Assembly (NCBI GenBank): GCA_945913025.1
Contig: CAMECJ010000001.1
Coordinates: 186,001 to 250,000 of the forward strand
From: an uncultured Elusimicrobia bacterium
Lineage (GTDB): Bacteria; Elusimicrobiota; Elusimicrobia; Elusimicrobiales; Elusimicrobiaceae
Direction: 5' to 3'
DNA length: 64,000 nt
The notes beneath the pieces were generated by a model. That model searched no databases, was not told where the DNA came from, and was given only the letters and a program-made list of their open reading frames with translations. The position numbers and the translations under genes are program-made. Shown one piece after another: positions 1 through 8,441 of this stretch (position 1 is the stretch's first letter; each line of letters begins with the position of its first letter).

Positions 1-486
1 GGTATAATTGCGTTCTTCGCCGTAATCTTTTAAAATGCGTTCCAGTTCTGCCATTGGCCATTCGTTTACGATAACGGCCGCAGTCAGCGGGCTTTGCAAA
101 TCAAAACGCATATCCAGCGGCCCGTCTGCCATAATGCTGAATCCGCGCACAGGATTATCCAACTGATAGGAACTGAGTCCCAAATCAAACAGTGCGCCGT
201 CCGCTCCGTCAATCCCCAGTTCGTTGAGGACGGACGGAGCTTCGGTATAACTTTTGTGAAAAGCTCTCAGCCGCGTGTCGGCTACGCGCTCCTGCGCCAT
301 TTTTAAAGCTTCTTCGTCTTTATCAAACCCGAGTACGCGCGCCTGCGGCCCAAGGCGGCTTAAAAAGTATTTGGTATGACCGCCCAGCCCCAGCGTGCCG
401 TCCACATACACACCGTCTTGGCGCGTCAGCAAAAAATCGGCGATCTGCGGGGCCATAATGGGAATATGCGTCCACTCTTGCGTCAT
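1..486 (-). CDS. rsmH: 16S rRNA m4C1402 methyltransferase RsmH (partial, C-terminus outside window)
   Basis: The reading frame is open at the window edge, so it is absent from the ORF track. Translated from the ATG at 486 it begins MTQEWTHIPIMAPQIADFLL and shows the RsmH SAM-binding motif DGTLGLGGHTK near residue 30, then DGALFDLGLSSYQLD and RGFSIMADGPLDMRFD, all hallmarks of the RsmH/MraW family. The enzyme N4-methylates C1402 in the 30S decoding centre. About 162 of the usual ~300 residues are in the window. The start lies 5 nt after the stop of the upstream peptidase gene, with a GGAGG about 12 nt before the ATG, so it is cotranscribed with it. In many bacteria rsmH opens the division/cell-wall cluster, which may continue to the left. 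Confidence 0.93.
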   Translation of the reverse strand, partial: MTQEWTHIPIMAPQIADFLLTRQDGVYVDGTLGLGGHTKYFLSRLGPQARVLGFDKDEEALKMAQERVADTRLRAFHKSYTEAPSVLNELGIDGADGALFDLGLSSYQLDNPVRGFSIMADGPLDMRFDLQSPLTAAVIVNEWPMAELERILKDYGEERNYT

Positions 487-491
487 AAAAA

Positions 492-1802
492 TTAAAATCC
501 TCCCGAATATCCGTTCGTGGGAACCATTTCCAGCTTGTTAATTTGCGTTTTCTGCGTTTTGGCTGGCGGCGCCACGCGTCCTTGCTGCGGCAGCGTTTTT
601 TTAGCCGGCGCAGCCGCCGCGCCAGGGTGCTGATTCTGCTGCATACCGCCGCTTTTATAGGCTTTTTGCACATCGTGCAGCCATACGTTTTCCAACACGC
701 TTACTTTTGTAAACGGCATTCCGTAGGCACGGTATAACGCTTGATGCAAAGGCGTACCCGCTTTTAATTCATTGGCGAATTTATAAAATTCGTCCCGCGT
801 GCGCTTGGTCAGCAAATACTCCACCAAACTGTATGCCTGCGTATACCACAGTTCGGCCTGCGGCGTAGAGAGGGAGTTCAAATCCTCGGTTACCGTCATT
901 TCGGAAAGCGGAATAATGTTCCCCTCCACAATGCGCTGCATACTATGGTCTATCCAAGAGGGTTTTTGCTTTGTCGTATGGATTTGCATATATACGGCCA
1001 TTCCTTCCGAAAGCCACAAGGGCGAAATCGCCGGCAAAAAATAGCCGTCAAAATACAGGTGCGTCAGTTCGTGCACGGAAAGCGGATAAAAACTTTTTCC
1101 TTCTACCACGTACATCGTGTCGGCGCGCAAATCGGACGCGGCGCCGGACCATGGAGGCAGTTTGGTAAACGCGCTGTAACTTTCTTTTTGCCCAAAGAGC
1201 ATTACTAAAATTTTATTGGGTTTGATTAAAATAGTAAACGGCGTCAAATCCAACATTAAATTCCCGTGAATGGTATCCAGCGTAGTTTTAACCGTCGGCG
1301 TAACGGGGTGCTCTTCGCGGTAAATTAAATAGTTAAACGTCTCCGCCGTCAAAAACCCGGGGGGCGGCGGCGACCAGCGCACTTTTTTGGACGAATCGGC
1401 AGGACGGTGCGCTTGTACGGGCAATCCTTCAAGCGAATTTTTAGGCGCTGCCGCTTCCTTCGGCGCCACGGAAGCCGCTTGTTCAAGGCCTGAAATCATC
1501 TCCTCAAAAGCTTTTTTGTCTTGCGCGGGAGCCGGAGCCTCCGAACCGGCAGACTCTTCCGGCGGCGGAGGCACGTTAATATCAGGCCGTAGATCCTGTG
1601 CGTGCCCGCGCTGTGAATTATCATCGTGCTGTGCGAAAGATTGGGCGTTGTTTTGCAAAACGGCAGACGGGCGGGAGTTGGCCGCAAACAACGCGTTTAA
1701 AACGCCGTTGGGTTTGAAGCCAAAAGAACGCAGCAAAGGCGGCACTGCCAACAGGAGCGCCACCATCCACAGCATACACGTCAATTTCTTTATAATATTC
1801 AT
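492..1802 (-). CDS. Secreted/anchored MA-type gluzincin-like metallopeptidase
   Basis: 436 residues. An N-terminal hydrophobic segment (MLWMVALLLAVPPLL) reads as a signal or anchor, followed by a ~120-residue low-complexity Pro/Ala/Glu region. The C-terminal half has the zinc motif HELTH near residue 245 and the downstream LSEGMAVYMQ, which supplies the third-ligand glutamate typical of the peptidase MA-like family. Such proteins are predicted periplasmic or surface zinc proteases; the substrate is unknown. The tail after residue ~390 is Pro/Gln/Ala rich. It lies between rsmG and rsmH with almost no spacing, so it belongs to the mnmE-mnmG-rsmG transcript, an unusual place for a protease. The fold assignment is by motif only. 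Confidence 0.75.
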   Translation of the reverse strand: MNIIKKLTCMLWMVALLLAVPPLLRSFGFKPNGVLNALFAANSRPSAVLQNNAQSFAQHDDNSQRGHAQDLRPDINVPPPPEESAGSEAPAPAQDKKAFEEMISGLEQAASVAPKEAAAPKNSLEGLPVQAHRPADSSKKVRWSPPPPGFLTAETFNYLIYREEHPVTPTVKTTLDTIHGNLMLDLTPFTILIKPNKILVMLFGQKESYSAFTKLPPWSGAASDLRADTMYVVEGKSFYPLSVHELTHLYFDGYFLPAISPLWLSEGMAVYMQIHTTKQKPSWIDHSMQRIVEGNIIPLSEMTVTEDLNSLSTPQAELWYTQAYSLVEYLLTKRTRDEFYKFANELKAGTPLHQALYRAYGMPFTKVSVLENVWLHDVQKAYKSGGMQQNQHPGAAAAPAKKTLPQQGRVAPPAKTQKTQINKLEMVPTNGYSGGF

Positions 1803-2453
1803 TTATCCGTTTTTAATAAATAAAACCAAGTGACGTTTTTTGTCGTCCTGCACCGGCAAGCTGTATGTTTCCACTTCCGCCAGCGATGCACTATATTTGC
1901 CCGGATCCGTTTGGTCCGCCTGCGGGCGTTCCCCTTGATAGGCGATAAACGCACCGCCCGCTTTGACGGCGGACAGACAGTTCTCCAAAATATCGGGCAA
2001 TTGCCCCATTGCGCGCTCGGTTACGAAATCAAATTTTCCTGCGGCATTTTGCCCCAAACGGGCGTTTTTGACGGCGGCGTTTTTGATGCCCGCATTCAAT
2101 GCGGCCCAATTCATAAACGCACACCGTTTTTCGATACTTTCAACCAATGTAACCCGCGCCTGCGGCAGCGCAACAGCCAGCGTCAGCCCGATAAACCCGG
2201 CCCCCGCGCCCATATCAGCTGCTGTAAAAGCAGAAAGTCCTTTCGCTCCGGCCAAACCCTTTATTTTTGCGGCGCAAACAAGGCCGTCACACAAGTGTCG
2301 TTCTACTATTTCCCGCAAATCGGCCGCGCCCGTTAAGTTTAAAAAATTCTTTTTCTGAAGCACCAGCTCCGCGTATTTTACAAGCGTGTCCGCCTGCGCG
2401 TTCGTCAGCGGCAGGCCGAGGGTTTGGGCGAAATTAATTAGCCTGTTTTGCAT
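1803..2453 (-). CDS. rsmG: 16S rRNA m7G527 methyltransferase RsmG
   Basis: RsmG (GidB) methylates N7 of G527 in 16S rRNA. The sequence shows the family start NFAQTLGLPLTNAQADTLVKYAEL, the LNLTGAADLREIVERHLCDGL segment and the SAM motif ADMGAGAGFIGLTLAVALP. The ORF-track start at 2477 is too early. The ATG at 2453 has a perfect AGGAGG 7 nt upstream and gives 216 residues, the usual length. It overlaps the end of mnmG by 20 bp, so the two are translationally linked, as in many bacteria where mnmE-mnmG-rsmG are adjacent near the origin. Confidence 0.95.
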   Translation of the reverse strand: MQNRLINFAQTLGLPLTNAQADTLVKYAELVLQKKNFLNLTGAADLREIVERHLCDGLVCAAKIKGLAGAKGLSAFTAADMGAGAGFIGLTLAVALPQARVTLVESIEKRCAFMNWAALNAGIKNAAVKNARLGQNAAGKFDFVTERAMGQLPDILENCLSAVKAGGAFIAYQGERPQADQTDPGKYSASLAEVETYSLPVQDDKKRHLVLFIKNG

Positions 2454-4224
2454 GTTGCATCCTCCTGAAACGCTCAATATGCACGGCCAAAAGCTGGATA
2501 TCCGCCGGCGTTACACCCGGGATACGCCCCGCCTGCCCTAACGTCTGCGGTTTAATTTCGCGCAGTTTTTGGGAAGTCTCAAACAAAATGCCGCGCACGG
2601 AAGACGGGTCAAACCCTTCCGGAATTTTGATGTTATCGGCTTCGGCCAGTTTTTCGGCGTCTTTTTTATTGCGTTCGTAATATCCGGCATACTTGTTGTG
2701 AATATCCGCGTGCGTGCGGGCTTTTTCAAGCGTCCACGGGAACATGTCCGGGTCGTCCTGCACGTCCGCGTGCGGGTTTTCAATGAGTTTTTGCGTAAGC
2801 GATTGATACGCTTCAAACGGTTTTTGATATTCTTCGCCCAACATTCCCAGCCGCAGCGCGTACGGGGTAAGGCGCAAATCCGCGTTGTCGTTACGCAGTA
2901 AAATGCGGTATTCGGCGCGGGAGGTAAACATCCGGTACGGTTCGTTGACGCCTTTATTGACAAGGTCGTCAATCAGCACGCCGATGTACGCTTCATCGCG
3001 ACGCAGAACAAACGGATCTTTCCCCTGCGTTTTTAAGGCGGCGTTAATTCCAGCCATTAACCCCTGTCCGCCGGCTTCTTCATAACCGGTGGTGCCGTTA
3101 ATCTGGCCGCCCATAAACAGGCTGGGAATCAGCTTGCTTTCCAGATGCGGATACAAATCCATTGGGTCGGAAAAGTCATATTCAATAGCGTAGCCGGGGC
3201 GCGTAATCGTCGCACGTTCCATTCCCGGGACGGATTTAATCAGCGCGCGCTGGACTTCTTCGGGCATACTGGTGGAAAAACCCTGGATATAGTATTCTTC
3301 GGTATAAAAACCTTCCGGCTCCAAAAAGAGCGGGTGGCTGGTAACGTCCGGAAATTTTTTAATTTTGTCTTCCACCGACGGACAGTAACGCGGCCCCAAA
3401 CCGTGGATATTGCCGCTGTACATGGCGGAGCGGTGGGCGTTTTCACGCAAGATTTTATCGGTGGCGAGCGTTGTGCGGGTAATATAACAGCTTAAAAATT
3501 TCCGTTTTTTCTGTTCGTTTACATCAGTAAAATGGGAGATCGGCTGCAAGGGGTCGTCCGACGGCTGCAGACGGAATTTGGAATAATCAAGCCCGCGCGC
3601 GTTAATGCGCATGGGCGTACCCGTTTTAAAGCGTAACATATGCAGGCCCAGTTCTTCGCGCAAGTTTTTAGCCAGTCCGTCCGACGGCATATCGTTGTAA
3701 CGGCCGCCGCGGAACATGTCGGTGCCGATATGAATAGTCCCCGCCAAAAAAGTACCCGTCGTCAGCACCACGGCTTTGGCGCGGTAAAACGTATTGCGCA
3801 AAGTTACCACGCCGCTGACGCGCCCGTCCGTCGTGGCGATTTTGACGGCTTCGTCCTGCATCATTTCTAAATTAGGCTGTAATTCCAAAACGTGTTTAAA
3901 GGTAAACTGGTAAAGTTTTTTATCGCACTGGACGCGAGGCGAATGGACGGCAGGGCCTTTGCCCGTATTGAGCATGTGGTAGTGAAGCGCGGCGTGGTCC
4001 GTCACGCGGCCCATTGCGCCGCCGAGCGCGTCAATCTCGCGCACAATCTGTCCCTTGGCAATCCCGCCGATAGACGGGTTGCAGGACATCTGCGCAATCG
4101 TATCCAAACTTTGGGTTAAAAGGAGCGTTTTCGCGCCCAGTTTTGCACTGGCAAGCGCGGCTTCACTCCCCGCGTGGCCGCCGCCGATTACAATTACATC
4201 GTAAAGTTCTTCACAAACAAACAT
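2434..4224 (-). CDS. mnmG: tRNA uridine-5-carboxymethylaminomethyl modification enzyme MnmG (GidA)
   Basis: With MnmE this FAD enzyme builds cmnm5U34 in tRNAs that read mixed codon boxes. The N-terminal FAD dinucleotide motif is VIVIGGGHAGSEAALA at residues ~10-25, followed by SCNPSIGGIAKG with the conserved cysteine and TGTFLAGTIHIG. GGQINGTTGYEEAGGQGL near residue 370 is the GidA signature. The 596-residue length is close to the family norm of ~620. The start codon is 2 nt after the mnmE stop, so it is translated by coupling; there is no good Shine-Dalgarno of its own. Confidence 0.97.
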   Translation of the reverse strand: MFVCEELYDVIVIGGGHAGSEAALASAKLGAKTLLLTQSLDTIAQMSCNPSIGGIAKGQIVREIDALGGAMGRVTDHAALHYHMLNTGKGPAVHSPRVQCDKKLYQFTFKHVLELQPNLEMMQDEAVKIATTDGRVSGVVTLRNTFYRAKAVVLTTGTFLAGTIHIGTDMFRGGRYNDMPSDGLAKNLREELGLHMLRFKTGTPMRINARGLDYSKFRLQPSDDPLQPISHFTDVNEQKKRKFLSCYITRTTLATDKILRENAHRSAMYSGNIHGLGPRYCPSVEDKIKKFPDVTSHPLFLEPEGFYTEEYYIQGFSTSMPEEVQRALIKSVPGMERATITRPGYAIEYDFSDPMDLYPHLESKLIPSLFMGGQINGTTGYEEAGGQGLMAGINAALKTQGKDPFVLRRDEAYIGVLIDDLVNKGVNEPYRMFTSRAEYRILLRNDNADLRLTPYALRLGMLGEEYQKPFEAYQSLTQKLIENPHADVQDDPDMFPWTLEKARTHADIHNKYAGYYERNKKDAEKLAEADNIKIPEGFDPSSVRGILFETSQKLREIKPQTLGQAGRIPGVTPADIQLLAVHIERFRRMQHAKQAN

Positions 4225-4225
4225 A

Positions 4226-5572
4226 TTATTTTCCCATACAGAATTTGGAGAAGATGACGCCCAATACGTCGTCCGGCGTAACCTCTCCGATTAAATCTTT
4301 TAAGTGGTTGAGCGCGCCGCGCAAATGCTCGGCGTAAATTTCTCCCCCCGCGTTTGCGGACAGCCGTAAAAGAGCGCTTTCCAGTTCCGTCTGTGCGCGC
4401 AGCAGCGACTCGTAATGGCGCAAGTTGGAAATCATCAGTCCGTCGGCGGTGTGTGCTTCGTCCGTATCACGCACTATGGCTTTTTTAAGCGCGTCAATCC
4501 CGCTGCCCGTTTTGCACGACACGGGCAATACCGCGTATTGCTCCGCTTGCTCCAACCCACACGGCTGATAGGGCAAATCCGTTTTATTAAGTACGATAAG
4601 CGCGCGCTTACCCGTCCGGCGGATTTCATCCCAAAGCGTACGTTCTTCGTCCGTCAGCGCGCGGGAAGCGTCCAGTACAAACAAAATGATATCCGCGCTT
4701 TGCATCGCGCGCGCACTGCGGCGCATTCCTTCCTGCTCTGCGGGGTCTAATGCGTGTTCGCGGATACCGGCGGTATCGGTTAAAATGATTTTTTGACCGT
4801 TTATTTCAAGGGTTTCTTCCACGGTGTCGCGCGTGGTACCGCACGCGTCGGCCACAATCGCGCGGTCAAACCCGACGAGCGCATTTAAAAGGCTGGATTT
4901 GCCGCCGTTGGGCGCGCCCACAATCGCTGCGCGCAGGCCGTCTTTAATTAATCTCCCGACGGAAAACGTGTTCGCCAAGGCTTTAATATGCACAAGCACA
5001 CTGTTAATTTCCGTGCGGATAAATTCGTCAGAAAGGGGCGTCATTTCTTCGTCTACATCGTCCAAGCGGACTTCAATTTGCGCCAACAGCTCGGTCAGTT
5101 TGGTGCGCATTTCGCCCACGCGCGCGCTAAGCGCGCCGTCCAATCCCGCCATCGCCAGCCGGTGCGACGCTTTATTGCCCGCCGCGATTAAATCGCACAG
5201 CCCCTGCGCTTCCAACAAATCCATTTTGCCGTTTAAAAACGCCCGTTGGGAAAATTCCCCCCGTTTGGCGGGCACGGCTCCGGCCGCGCATAAAAGTTCC
5301 AACAAACGGCCTTTGATATAGGGCGACGCGTGTACGGCAAACTCCGCCACGTCCTCCCCCGTAAACGAATGAGGATTAGGGAAATAAGAGACAAGTGCTT
5401 TGTCCAGCACCGATTCGCCGTCGTAAATCGTACAAAAAATCTGTTTGCGGGGTTCCCAATTCTGGCGGCGGGTAAGGGCATTTAAGATACGCAAAACGGC
5501 GGGACCGCTCGTCCTAACTACAGCGACCGCTCCGCCCATTCCCGTTGCCAACGCGCAGATGGTTGTTTGCAT
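4226..5572 (-). CDS. mnmE: tRNA modification GTPase MnmE (TrmE)
   Basis: MnmE is the GTPase and formyl-THF-binding partner of MnmG in U34 modification. Residues 1-120 form the THF-binding domain. The inserted G domain has G1 GAPNGGKSS near residue 217, a switch II DTAGI and G4 NKTD. The protein ends in FCMGK, the C-x-GK terminus essential in this family. 448 residues is normal length. It is the first gene of the mnmE-mnmG-rsmG-peptidase-rsmH transcript. The ATG has no Shine-Dalgarno, but an extended -10 box lies 6 nt upstream, suggesting a leaderless message. Confidence 0.97.
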   Translation of the reverse strand: MQTTICALATGMGGAVAVVRTSGPAVLRILNALTRRQNWEPRKQIFCTIYDGESVLDKALVSYFPNPHSFTGEDVAEFAVHASPYIKGRLLELLCAAGAVPAKRGEFSQRAFLNGKMDLLEAQGLCDLIAAGNKASHRLAMAGLDGALSARVGEMRTKLTELLAQIEVRLDDVDEEMTPLSDEFIRTEINSVLVHIKALANTFSVGRLIKDGLRAAIVGAPNGGKSSLLNALVGFDRAIVADACGTTRDTVEETLEINGQKIILTDTAGIREHALDPAEQEGMRRSARAMQSADIILFVLDASRALTDEERTLWDEIRRTGKRALIVLNKTDLPYQPCGLEQAEQYAVLPVSCKTGSGIDALKKAIVRDTDEAHTADGLMISNLRHYESLLRAQTELESALLRLSANAGGEIYAEHLRGALNHLKDLIGEVTPDDVLGVIFSKFCMGK

Positions 5573-5575
5573 GGT

Positions 5576-5587
5576 TATATTTTATCA
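5576..5587 (-). promoter_or_regulatory. Extended -10 promoter of mnmE, leaderless
   Basis: On the minus strand the sequence reads TTGATAAAATATAACC-ATG. TGA-TAAAAT is an extended -10 box (5579-5584) ending 6 nt before the ATG. A start point about 7 nt downstream of the box is the A of the ATG itself. No Shine-Dalgarno is present. The role is inferred from position. Confidence 0.5.
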
Positions 5588-5694
5588 ATTTTGGCCTCGT
5601 TTTTGGGGGTTTTTTAGCACAAATTTATCCGACGGAAAAGCGGGGTTTTGCGGCAGCGCGGTTTTATGGTAAAATTTGCTGGGAGGATTTTTAT

Positions 5695-6249
5695 ATGAGC
5701 AAAAACATTTTGGTTCTGACCGGAAGCCCCCGCCAACTGGGTAATTCCGCCCTGCTGGCCGATGCCTTTATTCAAGGGGCCAAAAGCGCCGGAAACGCCG
5801 TACAAGTGTTTGAGACCGCCTTTCATCCCGTGCTTCCGTGCAAGGCGTGCGACAAATGCTGGAGCAATGACAAACCCTGCATTTTTGAGGACGATTTTTC
5901 CAAACTCGCCCCAATGCTGGAAGAAGCCGACGTACTGGTACTCTGCACGCCGCTGTATTGGTTTACGATGAGCGCCCAGTTAAAGGCGGCGGTGGACAAA
6001 TTATACGCCTATATGCAACCCAATGCCAAACGCAAGCTGAAAATCAAAGAATGTGTACTGTTATGCACCGCCGAAGGCACCGAAGAAGACGGCAATTTTG
6101 AAGGTTTAAAAGCCACCTATAAATCCATCGCCGATTACTTAAAATGGACGGACCGCGGCCGCGTACTGGCGGGCAAAACGTGGGAGGCGGGAGAAATTAT
6201 TAATACGGGAAAATTAAAAGAAGCGTTGGAACTGGGAAAAACGATATAG
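5695..6249 (+). CDS. Flavodoxin-like NADPH-dependent FMN reductase / iron-sulfur flavoprotein family
   Basis: 184 residues. It opens with MSKNILVLTGSPRQLGNS, the FMN phosphate-binding loop of the flavodoxin-like FMN reductase fold. A compact cysteine group CKACDKCWSNDKPC follows near residue 50, as in multimeric flavodoxin/iron-sulfur flavoprotein relatives, then TPLYWFTMSAQLKAAVDK typical of the family. It probably transfers electrons from NAD(P)H to quinones or other acceptors; the substrate is unknown. The tracked ORF starts at 5545, but the ATG at 5695 has GGGAGG 8 nt upstream and matches the family start. It is transcribed alone, divergently from mnmE, and ends at a strong hairpin. Confidence 0.85.
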   Translation: MSKNILVLTGSPRQLGNSALLADAFIQGAKSAGNAVQVFETAFHPVLPCKACDKCWSNDKPCIFEDDFSKLAPMLEEADVLVLCTPLYWFTMSAQLKAAVDKLYAYMQPNAKRKLKIKECVLLCTAEGTEEDGNFEGLKATYKSIADYLKWTDRGRVLAGKTWEAGEIINTGKLKEALELGKTI

Positions 6250-6262
6250 TGGAAAAAAAGCT

Positions 6263-6293
6263 AAACGCCCGAGGGAAATTGCCTCGGGCGTTT
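6263..6293. terminator. Bidirectional terminator between flavodoxin and prepilin genes
   Basis: A perfect 12-bp stem AAACGCCCGAGG / CCTCGGGCGTTT with a short loop lies between two convergent genes. A-rich sequence flanks it on the left, giving a T-run for the minus-strand transcript. Confidence 0.85.
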
Positions 6294-6316
6294 AAAATAA
6301 GGTGCGGACGGAGTAT

Positions 6317-6844
6317 TTAGTCTGCGTAGTAACAGTTGGAAGCGCCGCAGGTGGCACCGCACGTACAGATATTGGAATCGGAAGAATACTTGGTAAAACC
6401 TAATTGCTGGCAACCACCGGAGCCATAATCTCTGCAAGAACGACGGCCCGTTTTGGCATTCAGCCATAATTCCACAAACGGATTATTTTTATAAACAGCC
6501 ACGAATGCTACCGGCGTGCTGTGATTGCAGCTGATACTCCCGCCATAATAAAAATTCTTAGACTCCCTTACATCAACAGCAAGTTGATCTTCCAGACTTT
6601 CGTAGATCCCCGAAGTGGACGGGCTTTCCAAACACAACGCATTGCCTGCCATATTCAGGTTTTTTAAGTTCGTCCAAGCTTCCGCGGTGCGGCTTTTAAA
6701 TACGGCTTTTTGGTATTGAGGCAAGGCAACTGACGACAAAATACCGATAATTAATACAACAACCAACAATTCAATTAATGTGAACCCTTTTTTACTGGCC
6801 CCTGAAACAAGTTCAGGGTGACGACAAAACGTAAAACCTTTCAT
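6317..6844 (-). CDS. Type IV prepilin-like protein, Cys-rich tail, repeat-extended leader
   Basis: 175 residues. The class III signal is [19 protein letters not shown] with Glu5, followed by SSVALPQYQKAVFKSR, the standard hydrophobic alpha1 of pilins and pseudopilins. Cleavage by a PilD-type peptidase is expected after the Gly of KKG. The leader is unusually long (about 20 residues, MKGFTFCRHPELVSGASKKG) because a dispersed palindromic repeat sits inside it, leaving a second MKGFT upstream. The C-terminal domain has many cysteines and ends CYYAD, nearly matching the prepilin at 32.6-33.1 kb. It stands alone, with its own T-tract promoter and AGGAG. Whether it is a major or minor pilin cannot be told from the sequence. 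Confidence 0.9.
   Translation of the reverse strand: MKGFTFCRHPELVSGASKKGFTLIELLVVVLIIGILSSVALPQYQKAVFKSRTAEAWTNLKNLNMAGNALCLESPSTSGIYESLEDQLAVDVRESKNFYYGGSISCNHSTPVAFVAVYKNNPFVELWLNAKTGRRSCRDYGSGGCQQLGFTKYSSDSNICTCGATCGASNCYYAD
6801..6824. repeat. Palindromic dispersed repeat inside prepilin leader
   Basis: CCTGAAACAAGTTCAGGGTG is an inverted repeat around ACAA/TTGT, followed by ACGA. The same element is intergenic at 17821 and inside the prepilin leader at 33097, so it is a family. Here it is read in frame as RHPELVSGAS. Confidence 0.8.
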
Positions 6845-6959
6845 TTTATTTCTCCTATCAAAAAAGTCATCCTGAGTCGTTTCTGCTCAGCATCTACCGA
6901 TTTTAAGCCAACAACACTCAATCAGGAGTTCCCAAACAAAAACCTTTCGGGATAACCTT

Positions 6960-6987
6960 ATGTTATCAAAAAAAAAAACAGGGTCAA
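6960..6987 (-). promoter_or_regulatory. T-tract extended -10 promoter of prepilin gene
   Basis: Minus strand: TTGACC, a 16-nt spacer made of CTG, eleven T and GA, then TAACAT. TG lies one base before the -10 (TGATAACAT). The same layout precedes the other four prepilin genes in the window. A ~115-nt leader follows before the AGGAG and ATG. Confidence 0.75.
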
Positions 6988-7022
6988 CCCCCTTTTGAAC
7001 TTGAAAACATACAACAAAAAAA

Positions 7023-7050
7023 TCCCCGATTCCACTAGGGAGTCGGGGAT
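7023..7050 (-). terminator. Terminator after jag/khpB
   Basis: Minus-strand ATCCCCGACTCCCTAGTGGAATCGGGGAT forms a hairpin with one G-T pair, followed by a run of T. It ends the rpmH-rnpA-yidD-yidC-jag transcript. Confidence 0.85.
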
Positions 7051-7069
7051 AAATACAGCCTAATAAAAT

Positions 7070-8422
7070 TTATTTCTGTTCTTTCGCTGTTGCTTCCGTC
7101 TGCACCGTTTCAAAGAGCGGCCCGCACGCACAGCCGGTCTGCTCTTCGCCTGCTGTACAGTTGCGGGCAATTTCCGCTTGACAGGTGCCGCCCTGCGCGT
7201 CGTCAGTTATAGTTTCTACGGGCGTTTGCGCAGCGGTTTCAACGGGAGCTTCGCCCGCCGCTTCGTCCGTTTGAACAACAGCGGATTCCGCAGCAGGAAC
7301 GGCCTCAACGGGAGAAACCGCAGTTTCGTCCGACGAGGGCTGCACGGTTTCGCCGCACGCTTCGCACGCGTGTTCTTCTCCGCCGCAGCAGGAGCACGAT
7401 TCGTGATATGCTTGCATTTCTTTTTCGGCTTCTGCCTGTGCTACAGCTTCCTGTGCCGGTGTTTCGGACGGAGCTTCCGGCACATCTTCGCCGATTACAC
7501 CGGGCACAAAATCTGCCGGAGCTTTGTTTGCGTTAAACGCTTCGGTGGCTTTGGCTGTTGGACGGAAAGTTACCTTGCGCCATTTGCCTTCGCCTTCGGA
7601 GGCGGTGGATACAAATTCATTCTCTTCCACGGCACGGTGAATGTAACGGCGCAGCTGCGCGCTCATCGGGCGGAAGCGGAATACACTGTAGCCGTGTTTA
7701 ATCATATCAATCCCTTTTTCAATTTCGGCGTCTATTTTATCTTCCGCTTTTCTCCAATAATTTTGCGTATCGGTAATGACGGAGATCGGTTTGTCAAAAT
7801 GGCGGCTGAGCGCCAAGGTGCACAGGTACTGGATGGCTTCCAAGGTTTTGCCCTCTTTACCGATGACGATAGCCGGATGATCGCAGTCGAACGTCAGCAA
7901 AATGCGCTGTTGTTTTTCATCCCACCAAACATTTAAATTTTCGGTCTTTACGCCCATCTGTGTGAGCACTTTCTCCAAGTATTCTCTGGCTTCCTGCATA
8001 GGAGCTTTCAACTGTTCCGGAATGACGGCGTTACGGATTGCGTCGCACGGAAGCAGCTGAATTTCGTTGGCTTTGGGCGTTTTTTCGCGCGTTTCGCGCC
8101 CGACGGCACGTTCCGCACGGTGCCCGCTATGTTTGCCGCCGCGGAAATCGCCGCGTTCTTTACGGTTGTTGCGTCCGCCGCGGGCGGGTTTATTTTTGCG
8201 TTTCGGCACGTCCATATAAATTTGCGCGTCAAGGTTAGCGGACGTCCAACGTTTTTGGCGCAGCTCCACCACAGCGGGGCGGGAACCGATTCCCAAAAAG
8301 CCTTTTCTAGGCGTTTCCAAAACGGTAACTTCCACTTGATCTCTTCTTAAACCCATTTCTTTTAGGCCTTTTGCAATAGCATCGGCCACTTCTTTAGCTT
8401 GTACTTTAATTTTCATCGGCAT
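7070..8422 (-). CDS. jag: Jag/KhpB RNA-binding protein with long Cys-containing acidic tail
   Basis: From the ATG at 8422 (AAGGAG 9 nt upstream) the product is 450 residues. It has the Jag-N domain (AKEVADAIAKGLKEMG ... PRKGFLGIGSRPA), a basic linker, a KH domain with VIGKEGKTLEAIQYLC near residue 185, and an R3H region (MSAQLRRYIHRAVEENEF). This is KhpB/SpoIIIJ-associated protein, which in other bacteria binds RNA with KhpA. After residue ~310 comes an unusual ~140-residue acidic, Ala/Glu-rich tail with clustered cysteines (CSCCGGEEHACEACGE, later GCACG) that could bind metal; typical Jag proteins stop at R3H. It directly follows yidC and overlaps nothing. Confidence 0.9.
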   Translation of the reverse strand: MPMKIKVQAKEVADAIAKGLKEMGLRRDQVEVTVLETPRKGFLGIGSRPAVVELRQKRWTSANLDAQIYMDVPKRKNKPARGGRNNRKERGDFRGGKHSGHRAERAVGRETREKTPKANEIQLLPCDAIRNAVIPEQLKAPMQEAREYLEKVLTQMGVKTENLNVWWDEKQQRILLTFDCDHPAIVIGKEGKTLEAIQYLCTLALSRHFDKPISVITDTQNYWRKAEDKIDAEIEKGIDMIKHGYSVFRFRPMSAQLRRYIHRAVEENEFVSTASEGEGKWRKVTFRPTAKATEAFNANKAPADFVPGVIGEDVPEAPSETPAQEAVAQAEAEKEMQAYHESCSCCGGEEHACEACGETVQPSSDETAVSPVEAVPAAESAVVQTDEAAGEAPVETAAQTPVETITDDAQGGTCQAEIARNCTAGEEQTGCACGPLFETVQTEATAKEQK

Positions 8423-8441
8423 AACAAAATGCTCCTTAAAT

